NCBI RefSeq assembly: GCF_014230355.1
Contig: NZ_JACLAX010000011.1
Location: 1-64,000 of the forward strand
Origin: Novosphingobium piscinae
GTDB lineage: Bacteria; Pseudomonadota; Alphaproteobacteria; Sphingomonadales; Sphingomonadaceae
DNA: 64,000 nt
Direction of reading: 5' to 3'
Positions 14,306 to 23,119 of this stretch are shown here, piece after piece (the stretch's first letter is position 1; each line of letters opens with the position of its first letter). The translations under genes were made by a program, and so were the position numbers. The notes under the pieces were generated by a model. That model was not told the DNA's origin. It ran no database searches and saw nothing but the letters and a program-made list of their open reading frames with translations.

Positions 14306-15655
14306 TCAGCCGGACGCCATCAGGCGGTCGAGCTCGGCGTGGAAGTGACGCAGGCGCCCTTCCTGCTCGCTCCACAGCGGTCCCTTGAAGCCGCGCGAGT
14401 GGGCGCCCTTCTGGACCACTGGCAGCAGTTCGCTGTCCTGGTCGAGCACCTCGCCCAGGCAAGGCGGCTCGCCCAGGCGGGTATGGATCACCTCGGGCCG
14501 GGTGCGGCCCGAAAGATCGACATCCTCGGCCAGGCCCATCCAGGCCGGGGCCGAATAGCCGGGCGCGTCGACGTGGCGGTAGAGGATGCAGGTATCGTAG
14601 GTGAACTGGTTCGGATCGGTCGGGTGCGGCAGGAAGCGGTGCAGGAACACCGCCTCGGGATGGCAGCCGATCTGGACGTTGGGAAAGATCGAATAGACGA
14701 CCGAATCCGAAAGCTGGCTGTCGCTGAAGCGCTCGTAGCGCAGTCCGAGCTCCACCCCGCGCTGGCGCTTGGCCTGCTGCAGCGCGGCGCGGGTGTCCCG
14801 CGCGGTGCCGGTGAAGGTGGCCGGGTCGATCCCCGCATCGCGCAGCATGAACTGGATCCCGGGGTTGACCGATTCCTGGTCGGGGAAGCGCGGGCTCGGC
14901 TGGGCGAAGGGCACGAACTGGCGGCTCAGCCCGCCGGGCCAGAGGTCGATCTGGGTGCGATCGTCCATCAGCCCCTGGGTCTGCGGATGGACCGCGTGGA
15001 GGTGGTAGATCTCGGCGAAGGCATCGACTCCGCCCTTCCAGTTCGCCCCCCAGTCCGACCGCCGGTGCTGGACGACGTACATCTGGTCGATCTCGTAGAG
15101 CTCGAGCTGCGGCAGGATCGGCGCCAGAAATTCGCGCAGCGGCTTGATCGCCGGGTCCATCGCCACGAAGACCAGACCAGCCGCCACCTCGCAGCGCACC
15201 GAGCTGAGATCGGTGCCATGGCACAGCACCTCGGGCCGGAAGGTGTCCCGGTCGGTCACCTCCTGGTTGCGGCCGTCGAGCCCGAACTTCCAGCTGTGGA
15301 ACGGGCAGGTGAAACGGTCGAGCGAGCCGAAATCGGTCGTGACCAGCTGGCTGCCGCGATGCGGGCAGACGTTGTAGTGGGCGTGGATCGTCCCGTCTTC
15401 GCCGCGGACGACGATGAAGCTTTCCGGGCCGATGTCGAAGGTCATGAAGTCGCCCGGTTCGGGAATGTCCGACAGCGGGCCGGCCAGCAGCCAGCTCCGC
15501 GCGAACACGCGGTCCCACTCGGCCCGGGCATAGGCAGGATCGGTGTAGCGGTCAGGGTCGGGCCGGCCGGTGCCGTTGTCGATGCGCGGGGCGCGGGCGT
15601 TGAAGGGGTGGGGGGCTCCGGTGTGGATGTTCCACAGGTCGAACTCGGTTTTCAT
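14306..15655 (-). CDS. Rieske non-haem iron oxygenase, alpha subunit (second of two)
   Basis: A 449-residue oxygenase alpha subunit, the same length as the one at 2781 but clearly diverged. Rieske ligands are C97-x-H99 and C117-xx-H120 in CPHRGSQLVTTDFG and CPFHSWKFGLDG. The iron site is DAFAEIYHLHAVH (E215, H218, H223), with a late DQDSELLPVVQ segment supplying the probable carboxylate. The ATG follows GCGGAG. The gene lies just downstream of a TonB receptor gene on the same strand, so uptake and first attack may be coupled. As with the first oxygenase, no reductase or ferredoxin gene is in the window. Confidence 0.92.
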   Translation of the reverse strand: MKTEFDLWNIHTGAPHPFNARAPRIDNGTGRPDPDRYTDPAYARAEWDRVFARSWLLAGPLSDIPEPGDFMTFDIGPESFIVVRGEDGTIHAHYNVCPHRGSQLVTTDFGSLDRFTCPFHSWKFGLDGRNQEVTDRDTFRPEVLCHGTDLSSVRCEVAAGLVFVAMDPAIKPLREFLAPILPQLELYEIDQMYVVQHRRSDWGANWKGGVDAFAEIYHLHAVHPQTQGLMDDRTQIDLWPGGLSRQFVPFAQPSPRFPDQESVNPGIQFMLRDAGIDPATFTGTARDTRAALQQAKRQRGVELGLRYERFSDSQLSDSVVYSIFPNVQIGCHPEAVFLHRFLPHPTDPNQFTYDTCILYRHVDAPGYSAPAWMGLAEDVDLSGRTRPEVIHTRLGEPPCLGEVLDQDSELLPVVQKGAHSRGFKGPLWSEQEGRLRHFHAELDRLMASG

Positions 15656-15732
15656 CGCAACTCCGCTGTCAGGGACGGCCGCACCCGGAGGCGCGGCCGT
15701 CGGCATGTGGCAATGTCCCCCCCGGAACGGGC

Positions 15733-18231
15733 TCAGGGTCCGCGGAAGCGCACACCCAGTTCCAGCCCGTAGTAGCGCGGCGCCCCGAAGTTCGAGTTGA
15801 GCCAGAGGCCCGCGACGTTCTGCGAGGCGATGCGATAGCGCTGGTCGGTCAGGTTCCGGCCGAGCACGCGGAGGTAGTACTGGTCGTCCGCCTGGGCGAT
15901 GGTGAGCGAGGCGTTGACCAGGGTCCGCGCGTTGAGGAAGGTGTTGCCCAGCGGATCGTCGATCGCCTGGGTGTTGAGGTTGCGGCTGGTGTGCGCCGCC
16001 GAGGCGTTGGCGACGAACTTGTAGTTCGCGGTGATCGGGGTCTCGTAGGTGCCGTCGATCGTCCACTGCCAGCGCGGCGCGCGGTCGAGCGGCGCGGTGG
16101 CAAGGTTGTAGCCCGCGGTCGGTGCGGTGTAGCTGTCGTAGCCCGAGTCCTGGAAGCCCAGCACGCCGCGCAGGGTGAAGCCCTTGAACAGCCGCGCCGT
16201 GGCCTCGCCCTCGATGCCCTTCACCGTGGCGCTCGCCGCGTTGACGAAGATCGTCACCTGGTTGGGCTGGCCGTTGACCACCAGCGGCACGTTCAGCTGC
16301 TTCTGGAGATCCTTGTACTTCACGTAGAAGCCGGTGAGGTTGAAGCGCAGGCGGCGGTCGAGCAGCTCGGTCTTGATGCCCGCCTCGAAGCTGTCGGCAG
16401 TCTCCGGTCGGGTGGCCCGCGCCGCGGCGCGGAAGGCGTTGAGATCGCTGCCGAAGGCTGCGAAGCCGCCGATCTGGTCGTTGAACCCGCCGCTCTTGAA
16501 ACCGCGCGAATAGGTCGCATAGGCGAAGAGGTCGGGCGTCGCCTGCCAGCCGAGGCTGGCGCGCCAGGTCGCCCGCCGGGCCCGGTCATCGACCTGGACC
16601 ACGCCGGCCGGGAACTTGAACACGCTGGCATCGAGCGCCTCGTTGATCCGGATCGACGGATCGAAGCCGCCGCGCAGCGCGGGGATGAACACCTGCTGGC
16701 GACCGAACCACTCCTTGTTTTCCCAGGTGTAGCGGCTGCCGAGGGTGAGCGTCAGCTCGGGCGTGATCTTGTAGGTGCCTTCGGCGAAGACCGCGCGCGA
16801 GCGGGATTTCTGGGCGTTGCAGAGGATGTAGGGGGTGTCGTTCCAGTTGCCGAAGGGCAGCGGGCCGGAGGTCAGGTCAAGGAAGCCGAGGATCTGCGCC
16901 ACGCAGAAGTCCACGGTCTCGCGCTGGTAAAAGGCCCCGACCACGGCATCGAACGGACCGTTGAAGTTGGTGGCGAAGCGCAGTTCCTGCTGGAAGGTGT
17001 TGCGGTTGTCGTCACGCGTGGCGTCGAAGAACGACAGCGGCTGGCCATCGGCGGCGATCGGCGCCGCGCCGGCATAGGAGTTGGGGATGCGCGAGCGCTG
17101 CTTGCGCCAGCCGGTGACCGAGGTCAGCCGGCCGAAGTCGAAGTCGATATCGCCGTTGAGGTAGAACCCGTCGACCGAGATGCGCTGGCCATCGGCCATC
17201 CGGATGAGGCCGTCCTGGCGATAGGTCACGGCCGCATTGTCAAGCGGATCGCTGCTGTTGGGATTGGGCCGGATCGCCCCGACCAGGTTGGTGAGGAACG
17301 GGTTGCTGCCGGTGTAGAGCGAATTCTCGTTGACCGAGGGGACGGTCTGCGAGCGATCGCGGAGCCATTCGTACTGGGCCAGCAGCTGGATCCGGTCGTT
17401 CGGCTCCCACAGCAGCTTGGCGCGGAAGTTGGCGACGTCCTTGCCCCCGGCACTGTTGCCGTCGAGGCAGCCGGAGCGGCCGTTGAACTTGTTGGGCACG
17501 AACCCGGTCACCGGGCCATAGCAGGCGCCGTTGCGGTAGAAGCCATTGGACTTCTCGAGCCCGCCGACGAAGCGCAGGGCCAGGGTGTCGCCCAGCGGCA
17601 CGTTGAGCGCGCTCTGGTAGCGCTGCGTGCCGAAGCTGCCGACCTCGACCCGGCCATCGACCCCGACCACGCCGAGCTCGGGGCGCTTGGTCCGCACGGT
17701 GACCGCGCCGCCGGTGGTGTTCTTGCCGAACAGGGTGCCCTGCGGGCCGCGCAGCACTTCGACCTGCGAGACGTCGAACACGTCAAGCAGCTGGGTCTGC
17801 ACCGAGGGGACCACGAAATCGTCGACCAGCACCGCAACCGGGGGCTCGAAATAGACGATGATCGAGGTCTGGCCGACGCCGCGCATGGCGAACGAGGCGG
17901 CGTTGAAGTTGGTGATGGTGTTGGCCGAGAAGTTCGGCACGAAGGCCGCCAGATCGCCCAGATCGCGCGGGCTGGCCTGGCGGATCAGCCGGCTGTCGAC
18001 GGCGGAAACCGCGATCGGGGTCGACTGGAGATTGGAGTCGCGCCGCGTCGCGGTCACGACGATGTCGTTGAGGCGATCCTGATCGTCAGCCGCAGCGCCA
18101 TCCTGAGCCGCCGCGTCCTGGGCATCGGCCACTGTGGCAGCGAGTGCGGAGGTCGGCAGAAAGGCGGGGGCAAGGGCCGATGCAACCAGGGCGCAAGCAG
18201 CGGTCGACCGCCGCAGATAACTGCTCATCAT
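15733..18231 (-). CDS. TonB-dependent outer-membrane receptor
   Basis: An 832-residue receptor. A cleavable signal peptide of about 35 residues (ending near SALAATVADA) precedes the TonB-box-like segment LNDIVVTATRRD. The plug domain has RGVGQT and VEVLRGPQGTLFGKNTTGGAV. The long beta-barrel ends YYGLELGVRFRGP, without the usual terminal Phe. The start is one of two adjacent ATG codons after GAGGAG. It probably imports the hydrophobic growth substrate of the block. The second Rieske oxygenase gene follows on the same strand. Its promoter region, shared with the SnoaL-like gene, contains operator-like elements D and E. Confidence 0.95.
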   Translation of the reverse strand: MMSSYLRRSTAACALVASALAPAFLPTSALAATVADAQDAAAQDGAAADDQDRLNDIVVTATRRDSNLQSTPIAVSAVDSRLIRQASPRDLGDLAAFVPNFSANTITNFNAASFAMRGVGQTSIIVYFEPPVAVLVDDFVVPSVQTQLLDVFDVSQVEVLRGPQGTLFGKNTTGGAVTVRTKRPELGVVGVDGRVEVGSFGTQRYQSALNVPLGDTLALRFVGGLEKSNGFYRNGACYGPVTGFVPNKFNGRSGCLDGNSAGGKDVANFRAKLLWEPNDRIQLLAQYEWLRDRSQTVPSVNENSLYTGSNPFLTNLVGAIRPNPNSSDPLDNAAVTYRQDGLIRMADGQRISVDGFYLNGDIDFDFGRLTSVTGWRKQRSRIPNSYAGAAPIAADGQPLSFFDATRDDNRNTFQQELRFATNFNGPFDAVVGAFYQRETVDFCVAQILGFLDLTSGPLPFGNWNDTPYILCNAQKSRSRAVFAEGTYKITPELTLTLGSRYTWENKEWFGRQQVFIPALRGGFDPSIRINEALDASVFKFPAGVVQVDDRARRATWRASLGWQATPDLFAYATYSRGFKSGGFNDQIGGFAAFGSDLNAFRAAARATRPETADSFEAGIKTELLDRRLRFNLTGFYVKYKDLQKQLNVPLVVNGQPNQVTIFVNAASATVKGIEGEATARLFKGFTLRGVLGFQDSGYDSYTAPTAGYNLATAPLDRAPRWQWTIDGTYETPITANYKFVANASAAHTSRNLNTQAIDDPLGNTFLNARTLVNASLTIAQADDQYYLRVLGRNLTDQRYRIASQNVAGLWLNSNFGAPRYYGLELGVRFRGP

Positions 18232-18300
18232 CCGTCTCTCCTCATTCCCCGCCATCATTGCGAGTTGCCTTAAGATTACCTGCGCGCAGACATTTTGCAA

Positions 18301-18319
18301 GCAGACATGTATGTTTTTT
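18301..18319. promoter_or_regulatory. Operator-like element D
   Basis: AT-rich box in the promoter region of the TonB receptor. ACAT-GT-ATGT is an inverted repeat followed by six T. Read on the minus strand it is AAAAAACATACATGTCTGC, which matches element A at 17 of 21 positions and element B at 15 of 19. Confidence 0.6.
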
Positions 18320-18390
18320 CGTGGCACCCCGGCCGCCCCGGCACACCCTGTCCGTGCGGGTGCTTGCGGCCCCCGGAAATCGGCGCCTGC

Positions 18391-18412
18391 CCATACATTC
18401 ATGATTGTTTTT
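18391..18412. promoter_or_regulatory. Operator-like element E
   Basis: Second box in the same intergenic region, about 80 bp from element D. Read on the minus strand it begins AAAAACAATCAT, identical over 12 bases to element B, then a TGT at the same spacing. Two boxes flanking a divergent promoter pair suit a dimeric repressor acting on both genes. Confidence 0.55.
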
Positions 18413-18478
18413 GGACAGCCTGTGCGTATCATCCGGGCGGCGGGGCCCGCAGAGGCCGCGAGCGGGAGAGCGGAACGG

Positions 18479-19051
18479 ATGGCGGAGGCACAGGCCGGGT
18501 TGCTGGCGCGAATCGAGCGTCTCGAGGCCGAATCACAGATCCGGCAGCTGATCGCGCGCTACAGCTTCTGCATCGATGATCGCCGCATCGCCGAGGTGCG
18601 CGACCTGTTCGCCGCGGACGCCATGCTGCGCTCGGACGACGGGGTCATGGAGGCCCACGGGGTCGACGCGATCATGGCCCAGTTCGAGGGACGCTTCGCC
18701 GCGCTCGGGCCCGGCCATCATGTGATGCATGACGTGCAGATCGATTTCGACGGGAGCGATCACGCCCGCGGCCGTGTCGCCGGCCATGCCGAGCTGTGGC
18801 GCAACGGCGCGATGATGGTCGCCGCGCTGCGCTATGCCGATCGCTATGTCCGCACCGCCGCGGGGTGGAAGTTTGCGGCGCGCAGCATCGGCTTCCTCTA
18901 TTACGTCCCGGTCAAGGCCTATCCGGGGATCCTTGGCCGGGCCGACCGCAACCACGCCTATGCCGCGCCACTGCCCGCCGACTTCCCCGAGCCGCTGCCG
19001 GACTGGATCGCCTACCACCAGGCGCGCCGGCCGCGCGCGGCACACGTCTGA
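18479..19051 (+). CDS. SnoaL-like (NTF2-fold) protein
   Basis: A 190-residue protein with the SnoaL/NTF2-like start (QIRQLIARYSFCIDDRRIAEVRDLF as two adjoining helices). Later come HHVMHDVQIDF, which carries the family His pair, and YADRYVRTAAGWKFAARSI. Relatives include isomerases, dehydratases and hydroxysteroid isomerase-like enzymes. The ATG follows GGGAGAGCGGAACGG. It opens a rightward operon with two ABM-type small genes and a haem/PQQ dehydrogenase. The role is likely isomerisation, dehydration or binding of a ring intermediate, but nothing in the sequence fixes the reaction. Confidence 0.87.
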   Translation: MAEAQAGLLARIERLEAESQIRQLIARYSFCIDDRRIAEVRDLFAADAMLRSDDGVMEAHGVDAIMAQFEGRFAALGPGHHVMHDVQIDFDGSDHARGRVAGHAELWRNGAMMVAALRYADRYVRTAAGWKFAARSIGFLYYVPVKAYPGILGRADRNHAYAAPLPADFPEPLPDWIAYHQARRPRAAHV

Positions 19052-19070
19052 GCCCCCCAGGAGAGACCCC

Positions 19071-19373
19071 ATGGCCTACAGTTTCCTGTCGCGCTTCCGC
19101 ATCGCCGCCGGCAAGGAGGAGGAGTTCGTCGCCCTCGCCCGGCAGATGGAGGCGCTGGCCGCCGACGAGCCGGGCACGCTCGGCTACCAGTTCTACCGCC
19201 TGGCCGAGCCGGGCATGTTCGCGGTCTACGAGCGTTTCGTCGACGAGGCGGCGGACCAGGCGCACATGGCCTATCCCCACAACCAGCCGCTGATCGAACG
19301 GATGATCGCCTGCATGGACGGCAGCTACGAACGCGAGCTGCTCTACGACCTGCCCGAGCCGGGCGCGGCCTGA
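19071..19373 (+). CDS. ABM-domain (antibiotic biosynthesis monooxygenase-like) protein
   Basis: A 100-residue ferredoxin-like dimeric alpha/beta-barrel protein. The pattern YSFLSRFRIAAGKEEEF, then EPGTLGYQFYRL and FAVYERFVDEAADQAHM, is that of the ABM superfamily. Members are cofactor-independent monooxygenases, quinol oxygenases or ligand-binding proteins. AGGAGAGA precedes the ATG. It is 19 bases downstream of the SnoaL-like gene and 23 bases upstream of a second, related small gene, so the two may form a pair acting on the same aromatic or quinoid intermediate. Confidence 0.85.
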   Translation: MAYSFLSRFRIAAGKEEEFVALARQMEALAADEPGTLGYQFYRLAEPGMFAVYERFVDEAADQAHMAYPHNQPLIERMIACMDGSYERELLYDLPEPGAA

Positions 19374-19396
19374 CCGGACCGATGGAGAGGAGCACA

Positions 19397-19693
19397 ATGA
19401 GCAAGAAGAGTTTCATCGCCCGCCTGCGCACCCGCCCCGAGACGCGCGAGCGCCTGATCGCCCTGCAGACCGAGCTCAAGGCGCTGGTGTTCGAGCACGA
19501 ACCCGACGCGCTGGTCTATGAGCTGTTCCAGTCGGAGGAGGACCCCGACCTGTTCGAATGCGTCGCGACCTTCCGCGATGCCGCGGCCTTCGACAAGCAC
19601 ATGACGATCGACTTCCACGACCGGCTGGTACCGCCGATCCTCGAATGCCTCGCCGAGGACATGTCGATCGCCTTCTACCGTTCGCTCGACTGA
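19397..19693 (+). CDS. Second ABM-like small protein
   Basis: A 98-residue protein of the same dimeric alpha/beta-barrel type as its upstream neighbour: SFIARLRTRPETRERL, then ALVYELFQSEEDPDLFECVATF. Identity to the neighbour is low, but the layout of strands and helices matches. An AGAGGAG ribosome-binding site precedes the ATG. Tandem ABM genes next to a SnoaL-like gene are typical of aromatic or polyketide-like catabolism. The specific reaction is not known. Confidence 0.8.
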   Translation: MSKKSFIARLRTRPETRERLIALQTELKALVFEHEPDALVYELFQSEEDPDLFECVATFRDAAAFDKHMTIDFHDRLVPPILECLAEDMSIAFYRSLD

Positions 19694-19708
19694 CCCGGGA
19701 CCCGCCGC

Positions 19709-21649
19709 ATGACCATGCCTTCCCTCATCCCCGCCCGGCTCAGCGAAGCCCGCCTCCCGCTGGCCCGCCGCCTGCTAGCGCTGTGCCTGCCCGCCCTGGC
19801 TGCCGGCGGGCTGGCCACCGCCTCGCTGCTCGGCGCCGCCCCGGCCAAGCGCATCGCCTCGACCGACGATCTGCAGAGCTTCGACACCCCGCGGATCGAT
19901 CCCGCCACCGCGCCGGGCCGGCCGCTGTTCGAGCAGCACTGCGCGATGTGCCACATGGGCGGCGTGGCCAAGGCGCCCTCGCCCGCGTTCCTCGCCATGG
20001 TGGCGCCGGATTCGATCGTCGCCGCGCTCACCGACGGGGTGATGCGCAACCAGGCCGCGATGCTCAGCCCGGCCGAAAAGATCCAGGTGGCCGAGTACAT
20101 CACCCGCACGCCCTATGCCGCCTACCGCCGCCCGGCGCCGCCGGCGCAGTGCAGCGCGGATCGCGCCGCGCTGGATCTGACCGACCCGCCCGCGGCGATC
20201 GGCTGGGGGCTCGACAACCGCCGCTTCGTCCCGGCCGCCACCGCGCAGCTGCCGGTGGCAGCCGTGCCGAAGCTCAAGCTCAAGTGGGCCTTCGCCTACC
20301 CGGCAGCCAACCGCGCGCGGTCACAGCCGACGCTGGCCTGGGGCACCCTGTTCGTCGGCAGCCAGGATGGCACGGTCTACGCGTTCGATCCGGACAGCGG
20401 CTGCACCCGCTGGACCACCCGGATCAGCGCCGAGGTGCGCACCGCGATCGTGGCCGACGCGGCGACCAAGCGGCTCTATTTCGGGGATCTGCTCGGCAAG
20501 GTCCACGCGCTCGACGCATTGACCGGCAGGGAGCTGTGGGCCGAGCGGATGAGCGATCATCCCGATGCCACGATCACCGGCACCCCCACGCTGGGCGGCG
20601 GGCTGCTCTATGTTCCGGTCTCCTCGCTCGAGGTGGTCCAGGCCGCGGACCCCGCCTATGCCTGCTGCACCTTCCGCGGCTCGGTCGTCGCGCTCGATCC
20701 GGCCACCGGCCGTGAAGTCTGGCGGGCCTGGACCGCGGGCGAGCCGCGGCCCCAGGGCAAGACCGCAGCCGGAACCGCGATCCTCGGACCGTCCGGCTCG
20801 CCGGTCTGGAACAGCCCGACCTTCGACGCCGCCTCGGGCCGGCTCTATTTCGGCAGCGGCGAGAACTATTCGAGCCCGGCCGATGGCAGCTCGGACGCGA
20901 TCTTCGCGCTCGAGGCCAAGACCGGACGGCTGCTTTGGCGGACCCAGCTGACCTCGCGCGATGCGTGGAACGTGGGCTGCATGGTCGGCAACGATTCCTG
21001 CCCGGTCGAGAACGGGCCGGACTACGACGTCGCCGCCAGCCCGCTGCTGATCACCGGCGACAACGGCCAGCCGGTGCTGGTCGCCGGGCAGAAGTCGGGA
21101 CAGGCCTGGGGGCTCGATCCCGCGACCGGGCAGATCCGCTGGCGCACGCGGCTTGGCCATGGCGGCACCCAGGGCGGCGTGCACTTCGGGATGGCCGCCG
21201 AGGGCGGGACGGTGTTCGTCCCGATCAACGACATGGCCGACACCGGCGACGCGCGCGTCTACGACGTCAAGCAACGCGGTGCCGGGCTCCACGCGCTCGA
21301 CGCCGCGACCGGCAAGGTCAAGTGGTTCGCCCGCGCGCCCGACGCGTGCCGCGGGATCAAGTTCTGCGATCCCGGGATCTCGGCGGCCGTGACGGCGATC
21401 CCCGGCGCGGTCTTCGCCGGCCACCTCGACGGCATGCTGCGCGCCTACGACAGCCGCTCCGGCCGGGTGTTGTGGCAGGTCGATACCAAGCGGCCAATGA
21501 CCACGATCGACGGGCGCACCACCAAGGGCGGCAGCATGAGCGGCCCCGGCGCCGCGGTGTGGAAGGGCAAGGTCGTCGTCAACTCGGGCTACGGCATGTA
21601 CAGCCACATGGCGGGCAACGCGCTGATGGTGTTCGAGCCGGCGCGCTGA
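19709..21649 (+). CDS. Secreted quinohaemoprotein dehydrogenase (cytochrome c plus PQQ propeller)
   Basis: A 646-residue periplasmic enzyme. An N-terminal hydrophobic segment (about 20-45) precedes a short cytochrome c domain with C78-xx-C81-H82 (CAMCH). The rest is a PQQ-type beta-propeller with repeated units such as GTVYAFDPDSG, GKVHALDALTGRELW and GSVVALDPATGREVW. Vicinal cysteines C319-C320 (YACCTF) match the disulfide ring that covers PQQ in quinoprotein alcohol dehydrogenases. The haem-first, propeller-second order is that of polyvinyl-alcohol dehydrogenase-type enzymes. It would oxidise an alcohol in the periplasm and pass electrons to the respiratory chain. It is the last gene of the SnoaL/ABM operon; the substrate is unassigned. 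Confidence 0.9.
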   Translation: MTMPSLIPARLSEARLPLARRLLALCLPALAAGGLATASLLGAAPAKRIASTDDLQSFDTPRIDPATAPGRPLFEQHCAMCHMGGVAKAPSPAFLAMVAPDSIVAALTDGVMRNQAAMLSPAEKIQVAEYITRTPYAAYRRPAPPAQCSADRAALDLTDPPAAIGWGLDNRRFVPAATAQLPVAAVPKLKLKWAFAYPAANRARSQPTLAWGTLFVGSQDGTVYAFDPDSGCTRWTTRISAEVRTAIVADAATKRLYFGDLLGKVHALDALTGRELWAERMSDHPDATITGTPTLGGGLLYVPVSSLEVVQAADPAYACCTFRGSVVALDPATGREVWRAWTAGEPRPQGKTAAGTAILGPSGSPVWNSPTFDAASGRLYFGSGENYSSPADGSSDAIFALEAKTGRLLWRTQLTSRDAWNVGCMVGNDSCPVENGPDYDVAASPLLITGDNGQPVLVAGQKSGQAWGLDPATGQIRWRTRLGHGGTQGGVHFGMAAEGGTVFVPINDMADTGDARVYDVKQRGAGLHALDAATGKVKWFARAPDACRGIKFCDPGISAAVTAIPGAVFAGHLDGMLRAYDSRSGRVLWQVDTKRPMTTIDGRTTKGGSMSGPGAAVWKGKVVVNSGYGMYSHMAGNALMVFEPAR

Positions 21650-21658
21650 GCGGCACGC

Positions 21659-21687
21659 CTCCCGGCGGATCGGTGATCCGCCGGGAG
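21659..21687. terminator. Strong hairpin between convergent genes
   Basis: CTCCCGGCGGATC pairs perfectly with GATCCGCCGGGAG across the loop GGT (13 bp). It lies between the quinohaemoprotein gene and the convergent GH1 gene. There is no T-run, as is usual in this GC-rich window. Confidence 0.7.
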
Positions 21688-21719
21688 CAGGGGCTCCCGA
21701 GACCGCCCCTAGATCGCCC

Positions 21720-23033
21720 CTAGACCGCGTTGCGCCGGGCGATCGCGCCGAGCACGGCCGCGCTCGGCTTGGCGGTGCGGGCGAAGGTGATCGGGTCGAA
21801 GCTGTGCAGCCCGAAGCGATACTTGTAGCCGAAGCCCCATTCGAAGTTGTCGACCAGCGACCAATGGCAATAGCCGCGCACCGGTACGCCATCGTCGATC
21901 GCGCGCTTGAGCTCGGCCAGCGCGGCGGGGATCAGCCACTGTCGCAGGCTGTCGTCATCGCTGTTGACGCCGTGCTCGGTGACATAGACCGGCAGCCGCG
22001 TCGCCTCCCAGGCATAGCGCACCGCGCCGGCCAGCGAACCCGGCCAGACCTCGGCCCCCGCGGTGTTGCGCCGGGCGTCGGCCGGGGGCGGCACCTCGCC
22101 GCGGGCGTCCCAGCGCTTGCGCTCGTAGTTCTGCACTCCGACGAAGTCGCAGGTCTGTGCAGCCAGACGCAGCCACTCGCCGTAGTAGCGCTCCCGCACG
22201 CGGTCGCGCAGCGAGCCCCGGCCGACCGCCTGGTCGTCGAGGATCGCGAGGCTCACCCCCACCGGCAGGTCGGGGCGGACCGCCTTGATCGCGGCCAGAC
22301 CGCGGCGATGGCCTTCCATCATGCCGGCGCGGTAGACCGGCACGTTCTCGACGTAGAGCGCCACCCCCGGGGCATAGCGCGCCACGCCCAGCTGGCGCGC
22401 CGCGGCCTCCTGCATCGCCTTGTCCCCGGCGACGAGCTCCGCCGGGAGGATCTCGCCGATCACGCCGGCCAGGTTGGGCTCGTTGAGCGTGAGCGCCAGC
22501 GCGATCCCCTCGGCGAGGTGGCGGGCGGCCCGATCGCAGAAGCGCGCGAACAGCCGGGGGGCCTCGGGATGGCTCCAGCCCCCCTGGGCGGCGAACCAGC
22601 GCGGCGTGGTGAAGTGGTTGAAGGTGACGATCGGCTGCAGCCCGCGCGCGCGGCAGCCGGCGATCATCGCCCTGTAGTGATCGAGCATGGCCAGCGAGAA
22701 GTGGCCCGGGTCGGGCTCGATCCGGGCCCACTCGAGGCTGAAGCGATAGGTGTTGAGCCCCAGCGCCTTGACCAGATCAAGATCGACCGGCCAGAGCGCG
22801 AAGCTGTTGGCGGCATCGCCCGAGCGGTCGGCAAAGAGCGTGCCCGGCAGGTTCTCGATCACCCACAGGTCGGCGTTGAGATTGTTGCCTTCGACCTGGT
22901 GCGCGGCGGTCGCGGCGCCCCACAGGAAACCCTCGGGAAAGTGCGGATCGGGCGCGGCACCAAGGGCCCGCGCGGCGGGCCCCAGAACCGCCGTGGCGGC
23001 CAGCGCGGCCAGGGTTGTACGGCGGTCAGGCAT
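21720..23033 (-). CDS. GH1 beta-glucosidase-like glycoside hydrolase, exported
   Basis: A 437-residue glycoside hydrolase family 1 enzyme. The acid/base Glu is E185 in TLNEPN and the nucleophile is E353 in YVTEHGVNS. FLWGAATAAHQVEG, YRFSLEWARIEP and the C-terminal YCHWSLVDNFEWGFGY complete the family signature. The N-terminus DRRTTLAALAATAVLGPA has a twin-arginine and a short hydrophobic stretch, so export, possibly by Tat, is likely. It is the last gene of the leftward set headed by the C-glycoside deglycosidase-like pair. It could remove O-linked glucose from glycosides that carry both O- and C-linked sugars; that link is inferred from context. Confidence 0.94.
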   Translation of the reverse strand: MPDRRTTLAALAATAVLGPAARALGAAPDPHFPEGFLWGAATAAHQVEGNNLNADLWVIENLPGTLFADRSGDAANSFALWPVDLDLVKALGLNTYRFSLEWARIEPDPGHFSLAMLDHYRAMIAGCRARGLQPIVTFNHFTTPRWFAAQGGWSHPEAPRLFARFCDRAARHLAEGIALALTLNEPNLAGVIGEILPAELVAGDKAMQEAAARQLGVARYAPGVALYVENVPVYRAGMMEGHRRGLAAIKAVRPDLPVGVSLAILDDQAVGRGSLRDRVRERYYGEWLRLAAQTCDFVGVQNYERKRWDARGEVPPPADARRNTAGAEVWPGSLAGAVRYAWEATRLPVYVTEHGVNSDDDSLRQWLIPAALAELKRAIDDGVPVRGYCHWSLVDNFEWGFGYKYRFGLHSFDPITFARTAKPSAAVLGAIARRNAV

Positions 23034-23119
23034 CAGGCGTGGTCTCCCGTTGGGGCTGATCGTGTCGCGCGGGGTGCGGTGGGCGGCCCCCGTGAGCCGC
23101 CCACCCTGCCTTATTGGAA

